From NCBI RefSeq assembly GCF_039555335.1, contig NC_092635.1, positions 50,054,052 through 50,118,051 of the forward strand: a stretch of DNA of 64,000 nucleotides. Direction: 5' to 3'. Source of the DNA: Amphiura filiformis (lineage: Eukaryota; Echinodermata; Ophiuroidea; Amphilepidida; Amphiuridae). Position 1 is the stretch's first letter. Every line of letters begins with the position of its first letter. Shown here in pieces: positions 33,905-45,298 of the stretch. A model generated the notes under the pieces. The model was not told the origin of the DNA and ran no database searches. It saw only the letters and a list, made by a program, of their open reading frames with translations. The translations under genes and the position numbers were made by a program.

Positions 33905-34034
33905 CATCTAGTTCGTATCTAATATCAGCATAATCTGGTTCAGTGTCCACGTCTGTTGCATGCACACGACCAACAAACTGTGGTGGGCATGGCGAATTGG
34001 CTGCATTTTCCTCAATTGTAAAGGTATAGGAATC
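33905..34034 (-). CDS. Older module copy 5, exon m4
   Basis: Minus strand ACAG|exon|GTATGT, 130 bp. Encodes DSYTFTIEENAANSPCPPQF then VGRVHATDVDTEPDYADIRY, the start of an EC repeat (EEN and DxD calcium motifs). Clearly related to module m4 (45,299-45,434) but diverged. Confidence 0.88.
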
Positions 34035-34179
34035 CTGTCAAATGAAGCAAGATAAAAATTATGAAACAATTCCAACAACTACATATACATATTATTATTT
34101 CTGTATTTATAGTCTGATTTCTGTATCTAAAAAGTAACCACTAATTCCCCAATTATTGATATTATTAACCCCTAATAGG

Positions 34180-34272
34180 CTTGTTCAGATGGACTTAGAG
34201 TTAAGTTTGTGTTAGGCTAACACAAGGCTACCTGTGAGGTAGCTTAGAGGTAGTGCCAGTCTGAACAAGTAT
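34180..34272. repeat. Small inverted repeat
   Basis: cttgttcagatggacttaga against gccagtctgaacaag, with inner hairpins tgtgttaggctaacaca and ctacctgtgaggtag. Confidence 0.5.
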
Positions 34273-34613
34273 TGTGTTAACAAACAGGAAGCTTATCACA
34301 AAGAATTTACCACAGAGAAATCTCTGTGATTGCGAGCTAACACTAAGCGACCATTCGGTGTTACCTCTAGCAATGCTATTTTAACATGGTATACTTGGTG
34401 TTAAGCTCAGTGGGAAGGGACAAATCGGTCATTTTGCCAAAAGGTGGGGTGGTGACACGTTCCCCCTTTTGCTTTGTTTTTTGGGCGCTTCGTTCTAAAT
34501 GTAGCAGTGCTATATAAATATTTAAAATGTATGTTAAAATGTATGTACTGTGTGAACAAGTATCTGTGTTAAAGGATGACCTTGCACTACCTCCATATTA
34601 CACTAACACAGAG

Positions 34614-36351
34614 GGGTCAGTCCATGTCGAAACAGATTGAGTGTACACCCACCCTCTTGGATTTTGCTCTCCTTTGGCTCAGGGTACCTTTCATGGATCC
34701 CTAGGTGAGGTCACAAGAAAAAATTCAAATTCCATTTCGATTTTGAATGGCGGGCAATCAAAGTTTGGCGACCTCGACCAAAATTGTGAATTTAAGGGTC
34801 CAAATGACAAAGTGCTCTCTTTGAGGGCACTTTCTTCTTAATTGAATCAGTTGGGATCCTCTTTTGAATGTGGTCACTCACTGGCTGTGTCTGAAATACC
34901 TAATGCCAAAAAGATAGATTTGAATTTCGTTGGGATTTCAGAGGGGGTCAAAATCAGCACGCCGTACTGTTCAATCAAATTATCTTGATTTTGAAGGACC
35001 CATGATAATGTCACAGTGCACTTATAGGTCCTAATTATGTTCAGAATGGATTAACCATATGCCAATGTCTATGAGCAATTAAAAAAAAAGAGAAATTTCT
35101 AGACCCCTACAGAATTTTAGGCCACCCCTAAAGTGGTTCAGCCACAAATGGCCCTTAAAGTCGGCAAATTTTGACCCCTAATAACTTTAGGTGTACACCA
35201 GATATGAATTTCTAGTCTTTTGCATCTGAAAGAATGTAGTTTAATGTTACTAGGAACATAAGATTTGTTTTGTATTTTTTGTGTTTTAGTATTAAGTTGG
35301 CGCTTTCAAAAATAGTCATTTTTGCCTAACATACCATGCATACAGGATACGGTACAAAATGCCAATTTTAGTATGATATTTTTTTATATTTTTGATCACT
35401 TTATAGCCATTTGTATTATTTATCCTGATATTTCAAGTTGCTCTTGAGTCAAGTAATAAGAAAAAACTACCTTCTAATCCTCTGTATGGATTTTTAAGGG
35501 GGTCAAAAATGCACTTCCTGGCAACGATGCACATGCAAAGTACAGGTTATGGGGGTCAAATTTTCAGAATGCTCCCAATTATGTCAAGTAATATATCAAA
35601 TTACTCGTATGGTCATGAGGATTCCAAAAATGTATAGTTTGTTATGTGTCAGACCTTTCAGACCTTTCTGAAAGTATCAAAACACAAAAAATACAAAACA
35701 AATCTTATGTTCCTAGTAACATAAGACTACATTCTTTCAGATGCAAAAGACTAGAAATTCATATCTGGTGTACACCTAAAGTTATTAGGTGTTAAAATTT
35801 GCCGATTTTAAGCGCCATTTGTGGCTGAACCACTTTAGGGGGCCTAAAATTCTGTAGGGGTCTAGAAATTTCTCTTTTTGAATTGCTCATAGACATTGGC
35901 ACATGGTTAATCCATTCTGAACATAATTAGGACCTATAAGTGCACTGTGGCATTATCATGGGTCCTTCAAAATCAAAGATAATTTGATTGAACAGTATGA
36001 AGTGCTGATTTTGACCCCTCTGAAATCCCAATGAAATTCAAATCAATCTTTTTTGGCATTAGGCATTTCAGACACAGCCAGTGAGTGACCACATTCAAAA
36101 GAGGGTCACAACTGATTTAATTAAGAAGAAAATGCCTCTCAAAGAGAGCGCTTTGTCATTTGGACACCTTAAATTCCCAATTTTGGTCAAGGTCGCCAAA
36201 CTTAGATGGCCCGCCATTAGGAAGCGAAATTGAATTTGAATTTTTTCTTGTGACCTCACCTAGGGGTCCATGAAAGGTACCCCTGAGCCAAAGGAGAGCA
36301 TAATCCAAGAGGGTGGGTGTACACTCAGTCTGTTTTGACATGGACTGACCC
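34614..36351. repeat. Giant foldback element, 1.74 kb
   Basis: Arms of about 690 bp (34,614-35,305 and 35,668-36,351) are inverted copies over their whole length, starting gggtcagtccatgtcgaaac and ending ttttgacatggactgaccc; the loop is about 360 bp. AGAG flanks both ends. Neither arm encodes a recognisable protein. It lies in the intron between exons 33,905 and 36,900. Confidence 0.85.
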
Positions 36352-36554
36352 AGAGGTAGACACCTGTGTGATCATGGCTTTAGTCAGTTTCCCTGCAGGG
36401 TAGACCATAATCAAATCTCTGTGAAAGATAAACTGTCAACAGTGCTTCAAATGACAGCAGGAATGTGCTAATGCTATGGGGTACATTAAAAGACATGGTG
36501 CAGCCAAAGTGTGACAAGGGGAAAGGGGAAGGGTACTACTGGGGAAATATTTTT

Positions 36555-36591
36555 GTGTTGATTCAAGGGGGTTGCCCCCTTGAATCAACAC
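36555..36591. repeat. Perfect hairpin, 17-bp stem
   Basis: gtgttgattcaaggggg, loop ttg, then ccccttgaatcaacac (one G/C shared at the loop). Not part of a longer repeat that I can see. Confidence 0.7.
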
Positions 36592-36899
36592 ATCTAAGTG
36601 GTCAACACACCTAGAAAAGATACCAACAATTAAATTATACTTTAACTTTAAACTAGAGTATGATAAATATTTAATTAAATTGTGTGACTATACTATTTTT
36701 CATCCAAATGTGGCAGTGATATCAACATGTTGAGGTAGGTGTTTCATGCATGTTTCTATGTACGTCTTTAAGCGTGTATGTTTGTACACTAGCTCTTTTA
36801 GTGAACGCTGGCAATTGGAAGCTGCGCCCAAATAAAATGCACACCAACATCACTGCCACATCAGGGTAACAAATGGTATAATAATAAATCAGTAATTAC

Positions 36900-36995
36900 C
36901 AAGTCAAATTGTGGTGGGTTATCATTGATGTCATTCACATTGACTGTCACATATTTGTAAGTGATCCCACCTACATTGCTTGCAGCAACTAAAAG
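36900..36995 (-). CDS. Older module copy 5, exon m3
   Basis: Minus strand CACAG|exon|GTAATT, 96 bp, phase 0. Encodes LLVAASNVGGITYKYVTVNV then NDINDNPPQFDL, the end of an EC repeat with the NDINDN linker. Close to m3 of the other copies. Confidence 0.9.
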
Positions 36996-37059
36996 CTGTG
37001 TGAAGAAAACAAGAAAAAGAAATCATGTATTAAGAAATTTGATCCCATCGATATACCAA

Positions 37060-37215
37060 AACTATTAATTGTCAGCCAAATTTGGAAAAAAGGACCCATC
37101 CATATACCAAAATTGGCTTAGAAAAAGATGTCATTGATATACCAAAAGGCCGTAAATGCTACCCATGTTTGCGGCACGACCCCGTATGGCCATTTGTACA
37201 ACAGAGTACCCCAAC
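37060..37215. repeat. Interspersed repeat, second copy of 20,390-20,800 family
   Basis: ggacccatccatataccaaa, cattgataccaaaaggc-like words and acccatgtttgcggcacgac. Opposite orientation to the first copy. Confidence 0.5.
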
Positions 37216-37656
37216 CCCGGAGCCACCCCAAGATATTAGGATTAGGAGTAAGGTTGGGGTTAGGGTTAGTATTAAGAGATTGGGGTAGAGCTACCAAACT
37301 TCTAGAACACTTTTCTATCTCTTGGCACTTTTAAGCTTAATACTGCAAAAAAAGCCCAAATATATATGCCAAGTGTGAACTGTACTCATTAAAAGAAGAA
37401 GAATCCAGCTCAGCCCTACTGGGCAATCTAAGACCACATATATGATTGGCTCAATATATGAGTTGATAATCTTTGTAACCAATCAAAATAGTTCTTAGAT
37501 GACAATAATATGACAGGTAGTGTCCATGAGGTTAAGAATGAGTCCTGCTGTGGATGGAGAACACAAAGTCTGAGATTTGTTAAGTGCCTGTATTTAATAA
37601 TAACACACATATTTAAACCAATTATTGCTAGACCAGAGAAATGTGTGAATACATAC

Positions 37657-37821
37657 CACATATTGATGCTGTTCTTCATAGTCCAATACAGCAGTTGTTG
37701 TTATCTCTCCAGTTGTAGTATCAATGGTGAAAAATACTGCATCAATCAACTCAAAAGTTATTTCAATTCCCAACTCTGATGTAGCCTGGACCTGGCAAAT
37801 GTATTCCGAGGCTGGTGATCC
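37657..37821 (-). CDS. Older module copy 5, exon m2
   Basis: Minus strand GATAG|exon|GTATGT, 165 bp, phase 0. Encodes GSPASEYICQVQATSELGIE, FTIDTTTGEITTTAVLDYEE and HQYV. The T-I-D-T-x-T-G-E-I and LDYE motifs mark the EC core. One codon longer than m2 of copies 1-4 (DTTTGE against DTTGQ). Confidence 0.9.
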
Positions 37822-38791
37822 CTATCAAATTAATGTGAAAAACTGGTTACCCTTGTTGATTTGAAGGGGGGTAGTATTTGAATAATCTGTTAATAGGGTG
37901 GCTGCCCAAGCTTCAGTACCCTACCGCATTTAAAAGGGTAATATATCTATACTTTAAATTTTTGGAAAATTTACCGATTTTGGCTTGTTTTTTTAAACAT
38001 GGACCCATGTCTAGGGATTATCTGTGAAAAACCAACCCCCATGGCTATATATTTGTTATAAAAATATACCCATTTGGGCAACATGCAACATTGGGAAGTA
38101 TGTTCCAGGGATACTGAAAACCACAATTTTGTCCAATGTGTGTGGGTGAATGAATATGGAAAGGTTTTGATTGGATAATTAAACCAGATAAGTAATATTA
38201 TTAGCACCTTATAAGTATTTTAATATCATTGCAACATTCAGGTTAGAAAGAAAGTCATTTTCAATTTCAAGAATGTAGTAACCTACTCAAACTGCATACA
38301 TTGTCAAGAGAAGTTGCAAAGATGTCAAATTACAAAACCATGCACAACATACATATTCACAAAATCCAAACGGACATTTGACCCAACATCAGTCTGGTCA
38401 TGTGCACCTTGAGTTTGCATAGCTAATTAGCATCTGACATTACCCCAAAAGACCGTTTGCTTACAATTTGTGATGATTGAAATTTTAGAAGATGGTGAAA
38501 AAGAGAGTACCTCATGGTTAGTTTTGCATCTTCAAACATACAAACCATCTCAAAAGTTAGTATTTAGTAAGAAAACTTTCTTTGCAGAAGGTCCATGTCA
38601 ACAATACCTAGAAAATGTGGTTTTTGCCTTGTAATTGTGCAGACATTGTCCTCCAAGTTTTACCATTCCTTTTTTCTGATAAAGCACCAGAAACATCACA
38701 TTTTTAAAAGTCATCCTGGAAAAAAAGAATCCTGTACTGGTGTCAAGTGTCCCCCCAAACAAAAAAAAACTAATGAGAGTGAAAAATTTAC
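37822..38791 (-). other. Intron, nothing recognised
   Basis: 970 bp of AT-rich DNA between two module exons. No repeat or open frame that I can assign. Confidence 0.5.
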
Positions 38792-39006
38792 CTCATCAAC
38801 ACTGATATCCTCACAATCATCAGGACCAAAGATTGGAGGATTACCTCCAGTATCTGGTAGCTCGATATGAATTTGTACCAGTGCATCATCAGACAATGGT
38901 GGCACACCTTTATCAGCAACATTGACATTTATCTTGACTGTATAAGCTTCAGTGACTTCTATCAATGGTCTGACCAGAAGGACTTCACCAATTATTGTCA
39001 CTTCAA
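38792..39006 (-). CDS. Older module copy 5, exon m1
   Basis: Minus strand TTACAG|exon|GTAAAT, 215 bp. Encodes EVTIIGEVLLVRPLIEVTEA, VADKGVPPLSDDALVQIHIE, LPDTGGNPPIFGPDDCEDIS and VDE. ADKGVPPLSDD is the standard EC turn. Its 5' two bases complete a Phe codon from m10 of copy 4. Protein nearly identical to m1 of the other copies. Confidence 0.92.
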
Positions 39007-39202
39007 CTGTAAGGTGATAGAATACAAATAAGAATGAGTTATAAAATACTTACAATATCATCGGCCTAGAGTCATTACAGCTGCAGAAGCTCACTGGCAA
39101 TATTATACAAAGTAAGGTTTCAGCAAGTCTAAAAATGGATGCAAGACCCATGACACCTCTCATTTGTGTCATAATTCTATCTCAGAATTTTTGGCATCAG
39201 CT

Positions 39203-39860
39203 TTAAGGGATCTAAAATGAGCGTTTATTGCGTTTCGACAGTATTTTTTGTAGGACATGAGAGCACCTCAGACCTATCGAATTGCATTCTGAATGAAGCA
39301 TGTCTTTCTGATATCAAATAATTTTCATTTTTGAAAATCACAATATAATACAAATTTTATGACAAATTATAAAAATTTGATATTTTTCAAATTTTGATAT
39401 ATAACAGTCCTCAAAGTAAATTATATGAATCTAATGATATATTCTTAAAGTGTATGTAGCAGGGAGGAAAAGCCGACGGTCAATTGAAAATTTTGACCTT
39501 TCATATTGAAGATATCGATTTTTTCCCAAAAGACCTATTTTTTTGGTGTTTTGGGAAAAAATCCATATCTTCAATACGAAAGGTCAAAATTTTCAATTGA
39601 TCGTCGCTTTTCATCCCACCTACATACACTTTAAGTATAAATCATCAGATTTATAAAGTTTACTTCAAGTACTGTTAAATATCAAAAATATCAATTTTAA
39701 TGATTTGCCATAAAATGTGTATTAAATTGCGAATTTCAAAAATGAAAATTAGTTGATATCTGAATGACATTCTTCGTATTCAGAATGCAATTTGATATGT
39801 CTGATGTGCTCTGATGTCCCAAAATAAATACTGTCCAAACGTTCATACCCCACCCCTTAA
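39203..39860. repeat. TTAA-flanked foldback element, full copy
   Basis: ttaagggatctaaaatgagc at the left, accccaccccttaa at the right, and both arms are imperfect inverted copies across about 300 bp with the centre at about 39,535 (cccaaaagacctatttttttggtgttttggg). TTAA at each end fits a piggyBac-type target. Non-coding. Confidence 0.8.
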
Positions 39861-40862
39861 AAGCATGTGAATTTTACCTTATTTATCTCACCATGAACTT
39901 CTTATATTTGTAAAAGATTTTAGATTTTGAGGATTTGGGTCCAGAATTTGAAACTTAAATATCCTTGGTGCCCACATTTGTTACTGTCCCTACCCTGAAG
40001 ATGTTTAGTTTCGAAAGGTGGCCCTCTCTGTGTTGGTTTCCCACAAATGCTATACCTTAATTGCTCTTTCTTTCTAGTTTTTGGCATATTCAAGATATCC
40101 TCTTGCATTATTTTTATTGATCATTAATGTGTGTGCCTTCCTCCATAAAATTAATTTTTACCTACTTTATATGATAACTTAACTGGTAAACGAAATACAG
40201 TTTTTACTGACTTAAACAATCTTTCTTGTTATTAATTCTACTAATTAAGGTTAAATACAATTGATTTTCAAGGCTTGATTCCAGAGGGGCGTAAGTTAAT
40301 AATGGAAACAGCCTTGCAGAAAAGAATGAACTCACGCGTACAATAGTGTATCAATCTGAACTAGGGCCACGGACAAACCGCGGCTTGTGAGTCATCCTAT
40401 ATGTTGCAGGGATAGGGAAGGGGCGACCATGATAGGACCATATGGGCTGATGGGGGGGTGTGATTGTGGGCAGCCGTTTTCAGCAATTTTCCTTTGGATT
40501 TTCTAAATTTTCAATTTTTAAAATTATCCTGGATGATATCTGTCGTGAAATAAATCAATGCTTCTATATGCTATAATAGGCCTGGTATGCCTATTTATAC
40601 CCTGATTATGCAATATATAGGCCTACAACAATAACTACAACAACAGTATACAAAACCAACAACCAATATTTTGTTAATCTAATTTGAAAAAATATATTCA
40701 TAGGCCGCGCCTATTAGACTAGTAGGCCTATAGCCTAAAAAATTCCTGAATTATATAATGAAAAAAAAAAGCGGGCAAAAACAATCAATCGCTGCAGTCA
40801 GAAAGAAAGAAGCGAACAAGAAAAAAGTGAGAGAAAAATAAAATAAAATAGATGAAATGGAC

Positions 40863-40966
40863 CACATAGGGACTCGAACACGTACCAAAGTTTTCCAGCT
40901 CAAAACTATAGTATTATATAGTCGAGCGTGAGTCCAGCGCTAACCGATTGAGCTACTGAGTGATCT
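40863..40966 (-). repeat. tRNA-like sequence with extended middle
   Basis: Minus strand GTAGCTCAATCGGTTAGCGC (A-box), then about 50 bp extra, then GTGTTCGAGTCCC (B-box). Spacing is too long for a plain tRNA; a tRNA-derived repeat or an intron-bearing pseudo-tRNA. Confidence 0.45.
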
Positions 40967-41679
40967 GTGAAATCGATTGATCTCAAACTGACTATTATGG
41001 AATAGTGCATACCAGGCTCTTATGATAAACAATCTCATCACCGCTGTAAATGTCGGAGGTATCGATGGCGAAAAACCTTGATTTTTGCAAAAGTAGCTTA
41101 AATTTGGAGTGAAATTCAAATGGTAAAGGAATCGACATACTTTCGAGAAATAATGTAGGCAGTTAGAAATCAAAATTAATGTTCCACAATCCAGATATCG
41201 ATAATGTAACATAACAGTGTTTTGTGGTACAAGATTCTCGAAAATTGTTCCCAAAAACGGGCTAATAAAATTTAATCGGTACTGTTTTTGGTTCTTCCCC
41301 ATGGCAACATTATTTCTTTGGTCGATTTGTAAAAAAAAAAAAAAAAGGAGAAAACAATCACTCGGCGTAGTTTTATACGGAGCGAATATTTGAAAAAAAC
41401 TGCATGGAGCGTGTTTTTGATCTTGTGAACATGGTGCGTAAAAATGATTTAAGCGAAGGATTTTCAAGCGGATTCTAAAAATGTGTATAAACACACAAAA
41501 AAAATGTTAAGATACATCCATGCACCAACATTTGACTCACTGCGATATTTGATTGCTGAGAAAATGCGGTTTTAGAGAACAACTTTATACGTCTTTTATA
41601 CGTTTTTTATACGTTTCTTCGTGTAACCTTAACAAAATGTATTCTATAACATCTTTTAACCGCCTGATTTGTCACTTAC

Positions 41680-41884
41680 AGAGTCCATCATCTGGGTCAG
41701 TAGCTACTTGTGTGAAGATTAATTCTCCATTGCCTATGCTACCATCATCAACATCAGTCACTCTCTTTGCCAGATCAAGTAATTCTATAGGTGTGGTATA
41801 TTGAGGTGCAATAAGTGTCACGTCGTAGACTGGTTGATCAAACTCTGGTGGGTTGTTTGTATCAGATACAATGGTAATTTCAAC
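41680..41884 (-). CDS. Module copy 4, exon m10
   Basis: 205 bp, minus strand CCAAAG|exon|GTAAGT. Encodes VEITIVSDTNNPPEFDQPVY, then DVTLIAPQYTTPIELLDLAK, then RVTDVDDGSIGNGELIFTQV and ATDPDDGL. DTNNPPEF is an EC linker and TDVDDG the DxD motif of the next repeat. Last base T joins TT of the next m1. Confidence 0.92.
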
Positions 41885-42484
41885 CTTTGGTCAAAAAGAG
41901 ATGAATTAGGCATTAGTATACAAGTCTAGACATAGTGTTTGAGGTTCAAGTTAAGCTTACCTAAATTTTATTTTAGTTTTCTGGATCCAATATATGGTAA
42001 ATCACAAAAACAATAGGCTTTTGTATAGAGGGAAATTTGTGCAAGGTTTTTATTAGGTTCTTATTTTTGGCTGTTTGTGGTTAATTTCGGAGCTGCAAAA
42101 ATATTTGTTACCCATAGGCTTTAATGTGTAACTGTTTGTAATCACCATAAACAAACAGATTGGAATTTCCATGCATGTGCCCTCTAAGCATACTCGAATT
42201 CAGCAGACGCTGGTACAGCGTTCAGACCTGGCGACATCTCTCATCATACGTGTGAAGTTTCTTTGTGTACGCTCACGCTTTTTGCACTATTTTTTAGTTT
42301 GCTCACTCGACACCTGACTTAGTGTCGATCCCCACAGGCAACATGCCATGATTCCGCAGTATGGTAATCGAGAAACAGCAAAAGTTAATAATACTGCAAA
42401 AATATCATGCTTTATTCTCATCATCCAGGTACATAAACATTCAAATTGATACAGTAATTAAAATCTAGTCAACTTGACTTACTA

Positions 42485-42575
42485 TTTTTAACTGGCGACG
42501 TTTCATCGCCGCCGAGAAATCAGACGGCTTGAGGAAGCATCCAGGAAAAGATGTGAAACGTCGCCAGTTAAAAAT
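42485..42575. repeat. Hairpin in the copy-4-specific intron
   Basis: tttttaactggcgacgtttc at the left and gaaacgtcgccagttaaaaa at the right around a 50-bp loop. Absent from the same intron in copies 1-3. Confidence 0.75.
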
Positions 42576-42648
42576 ATTAAGTCCAGATGACTAGATTTTT
42601 TAATTATCACTTTGATCGTGCTTTACAGTAATACAAAGTTGAGCTTAC

Positions 42649-42812
42649 CTGCACTTCATCTTTAGAGTTTTCTGGATCAGATGTATGGTATGCAATCACT
42701 CTCATGATATGTGCTCCAATAGCAGGAGTATTAGTCATAGAAAATATTTGACCACTTGCACTGTCAATTCTGAAATCAGCTGATGGCAGGAACGGGTCAC
42801 CAGCACCAGGAT
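42649..42812 (-). CDS. Module copy 4, exon m9 (type I)
   Basis: 164 bp, minus strand TTTCAG|exon|GTAAGC. Encodes PGAGDPFLPSADFRIDSASG, QIFSMTNTPAIGAHIMRVIA and YHTSDPENSKDEVQ. FRIDSASGQI is the EC core; the usual LDRE position is NTPAIG. Confidence 0.92.
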
Positions 42813-43451
42813 CTGAAAATATTAGCCAGACAGAATAAATAAAATGAGAATACAAGGAGCTCAAAACTCAAAAGCTAGGCTTGCAAGAAATTCAATTCTA
42901 AATAAGGTTGGAAACTCATGCCCTATTCTGTTTCTCTCTTACACATATGCACACCTCCACCTACAATCACAATTGATAAAATAGGCATTTATACAATTTA
43001 TTCATTCAATTACAAAATTCTCTTTCAGAGATTACACTTGTATTTCTATTACTCTGGGTTTTCTGCAGTTTCAGGAAAAATTGAATTCCATGACTTATTA
43101 ATGCAGTTTCATTCCCAATTCATAACATTTCTTAACTTTTTTAATAGATCATTTTGCAAAATCCCAAGTTTTTCTCAATTTTAACCTAAATACATCACAC
43201 CGATGCGCACAATGTTACTGCACACTTCAATGTGTGCAGTGATGATCTTCGCATCCAGGACCATGTCTTTATAAGCGATGCTTGCATCAATGTGCATATA
43301 GTTAGGCTAAATTCACAAAGGATTATTTTTATGTATATTTCAGGCATTTTTATTTTTTAATCACAGAATTTTACAGTCCAGATAACTGATCATGAAATAT
43401 TTAATTTTTCCAGGTTTAATATTCCTGCAGGAATCTTATTATTTAACTTAC

Positions 43452-43748
43452 TTGGAGACAGTTCTTGGTTGTTTATTTCAAAAACTGGGTCATCACTACA
43501 TGTACTTGTTGCATCAACATCAATCACTGGTATACCTGTAGTCACATCACTCTGTTTATGTCTCACAATAAATTCTCCAGGTATGATGTCTACAAAACAG
43601 GCCGTGTCTGTTACAAATACCCTGACTTCTATGCTACTGTCATCTATAATCAGATCTGGTTTGTCAGGATTGTAGGCTGTTATGTTTAGTATGTGTGGTT
43701 CTGCTTGGAATTCAAGACGTTGGGCAGCAATTAATGAACATGTTACAC
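43452..43748 (-). CDS. Module copy 4, exon m8
   Basis: 297 bp, minus strand TTCAG|exon|GTAAGT. Spans the end of one EC repeat (ILNITAYNPDKPDLIIDDSS, VRVFVTDTACFVDII) and the start of the next (EFIVRHKQSDVTTGIPVIDV, then DATSTCSDDPVFEI). DVDATSTCSDDP carries the calcium-type acidic residues. Differs from other copies at SDVTTGI. Confidence 0.92.
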
Positions 43749-43936
43749 CTGAAACACAAAAGAAAACTTTATCAACATAATCTCTTCATTTCTTTGACAA
43801 ATTTTGTCTTATCAGATTGCTTTCACATTTGCCGTTGTCTACTTCATAAAAAGTGTAAAAATCCCTTCATGTTGATTAATAAGATTCAAAATTTTTAATT
43901 TCTGGGAAGTGTGGACATGCATATTTTGATTCTTAC

Positions 43937-44033
43937 CATCTGATGACACTAAAAACTTATCAGAACCAGACAGTCTGCACATAATGATGTCATTGGGATA
44001 AATATCATCATCCTCTGGTGTTACTGCTGTTAC
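43937..44033 (-). CDS. Module copy 4, exon m7
   Basis: 97 bp, minus strand CTAG|exon|GTAAGA. Encodes VTAVTPEDDDIYPNDIIMCR then LSGSDKFLVSSD and one extra base. EDDD supplies the calcium-type cluster. Confidence 0.92.
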
Positions 44034-44215
44034 CTAGAAAAAGAAAACAACACATTTTGCTAGTTTGAGAATGAAACATCACTTAACAAAATATTTTCAT
44101 AGTGAAGTATAATATTCTTAAAACTACACGATTAAGCACCTATAATAGAAAAAACTTCAAAAATTACTGTCAAATATCTCATGACATAGCTTCCATAAGG
44201 TCCAGCATTACTTAC

Positions 44216-44359
44216 TTGTACACCAGGGTCAACAGGTGCATAATAGATAACTCTTACTGGTGGAATTGTGAATACTGGTAGCACATCATTGATGTCTCCA
44301 ACATCAATCTCTATATCCAATGGAGGAGTGCTGAGAATAGGGTTGCCATTATCCTTGGC
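44216..44359 (-). CDS. Module copy 4, exon m6
   Basis: 144 bp, minus strand GACAG|exon|GTAAGT, phase 0. Encodes AKDNGNPILSTPPLDIEIDV, GDINDVLPVFTIPPVRVIYY and APVDPGVQ. AKDNGNP turn and DINDV linker are classic EC features. Confidence 0.93.
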
Positions 44360-44789
44360 CTGTCAAATTAAAGGTTAAAAAAAATTGACATTTGTAACAG
44401 CTAGCTCTTGTGATATAATACGTACAGCCTGTATGTGTGTAGTTGAGATGTGATGTTGCAAGAAACCTCTATCAGTGTTTTTTTATGTAATTCAAATATG
44501 CCCTACTTATGTGGTAAATGAGTACATGTAAACTCGGTAATCATGAATGTCAACATGCAACCATCCATATTGAGTTTTTAATATTCAATTGCAGACACAC
44601 ATTTCCTTTTTTTCTCCTTACAGTGGAAGTTGTCACCAACCAAGTGCAAGCAATGGCTATAATGTATTCTTTTACTGTTTTAGATATAGAAACACCATAG
44701 ATATCAAAGGTTCCTGTGGTGTGTATGCAGTTAAAGAGATTTATTGTGTTCTCTTTTGCCAATGTTTACAACTGTGCATGCACCACTAC

Positions 44790-44838
44790 CAACCACACCC
44801 CCCACACCCTACCTCCCTCTACCCCCCCCCCCACAAGA
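44790..44838. repeat. C-rich variable tract, copy 4
   Basis: Poly-C/CA tract just downstream of the m5 donor in gene orientation. Copies 1-3 have the same tract with different lengths of C and (CA)n (61,150-61,203; 55,813-55,859; 50,479-50,520). Confidence 0.8.
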
Positions 44839-44868
44839 AAAACCAGCAATACATGATACTCTACTTAC

Positions 44869-44972
44869 CAGCACAGTTAAGGTGTATGAATCTTGGAATT
44901 CTCTATCCAGTGACCAGTTGAGGTATATATAGCCATAACCAGGTGCACCATCCTTGCGAATCTCAAACTTGT
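44869..44972 (-). CDS. Module copy 4, exon m5
   Basis: 104 bp, minus strand TTTAG|exon|GTAAGT. Encodes DKFEIRKDGAPGYGYIYLNW then SLDREFQDSYTLTVL. SLDREFQDSY is the canonical LDRE motif. Confidence 0.94.
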
Positions 44973-45298
44973 CTAAATCAATAATATTGTAATAATATAA
45001 TTTCTTTAAATATGTTTAAGTTATATTGTTGAAACTTTAACCAAGCATGGTATAAACCCCAAAACCCCATAATGAGCCTATTATTAGTCTCGTTATTGTT
45101 GTTATTATTATCTTATACAACCATGACAATACATTCTAATTTTGTTCATTTGCATACTTTTAGTTTTTAAGACCAAGAGGACCTAGCTAGTATTCAACCT
45201 TTGCAAAATGTATGGCTACTCGAAAGAGATCAATTCTAGAAATACTACCATTTATAGATCAGAATTAAACTTACTCCCTTTTGTGAATTAAAAAGTAC

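Larger units (their letters stand above)
39007..41679 (-). other. Intron between copy 4 m10 and copy 5 m1
   Basis: 39,007-39,160 and 39,880-40,100 are diverged versions of the module's m10-m1 intron (for example tacaaagtaaggtttcagcaag). They are split by the foldback at 39,203-39,860. From 40,270 to 41,640 the DNA is not found in the other copies and includes a tRNA-like sequence and taggccta words. Confidence 0.7.

Noticed and set aside
34641-36341. Short frames in the giant foldback arms
   Set aside because: The two arms encode similar frames only because they are inverted copies; both are broken and lack recognisable domains.
37251-37271. Telomere-like ggttggggttagggttag
   Set aside because: Fewer than three imperfect units; too short to be an interstitial telomere.
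40940-41494. 184-codon minus-strand frame
   Set aside because: Longest frame in the track, but Phe/Ile/Tyr-rich as expected from AT-rich DNA, overlaps a tRNA-like repeat, and no recognisable domain. It is not needed for the exon phases.
43452-43689. Plus-strand frames over module exons (for example those starting MVVYFKNWVITT)
   Set aside because: They are shadows of the minus-strand EC exons; the minus strand has the splice sites and cadherin motifs.
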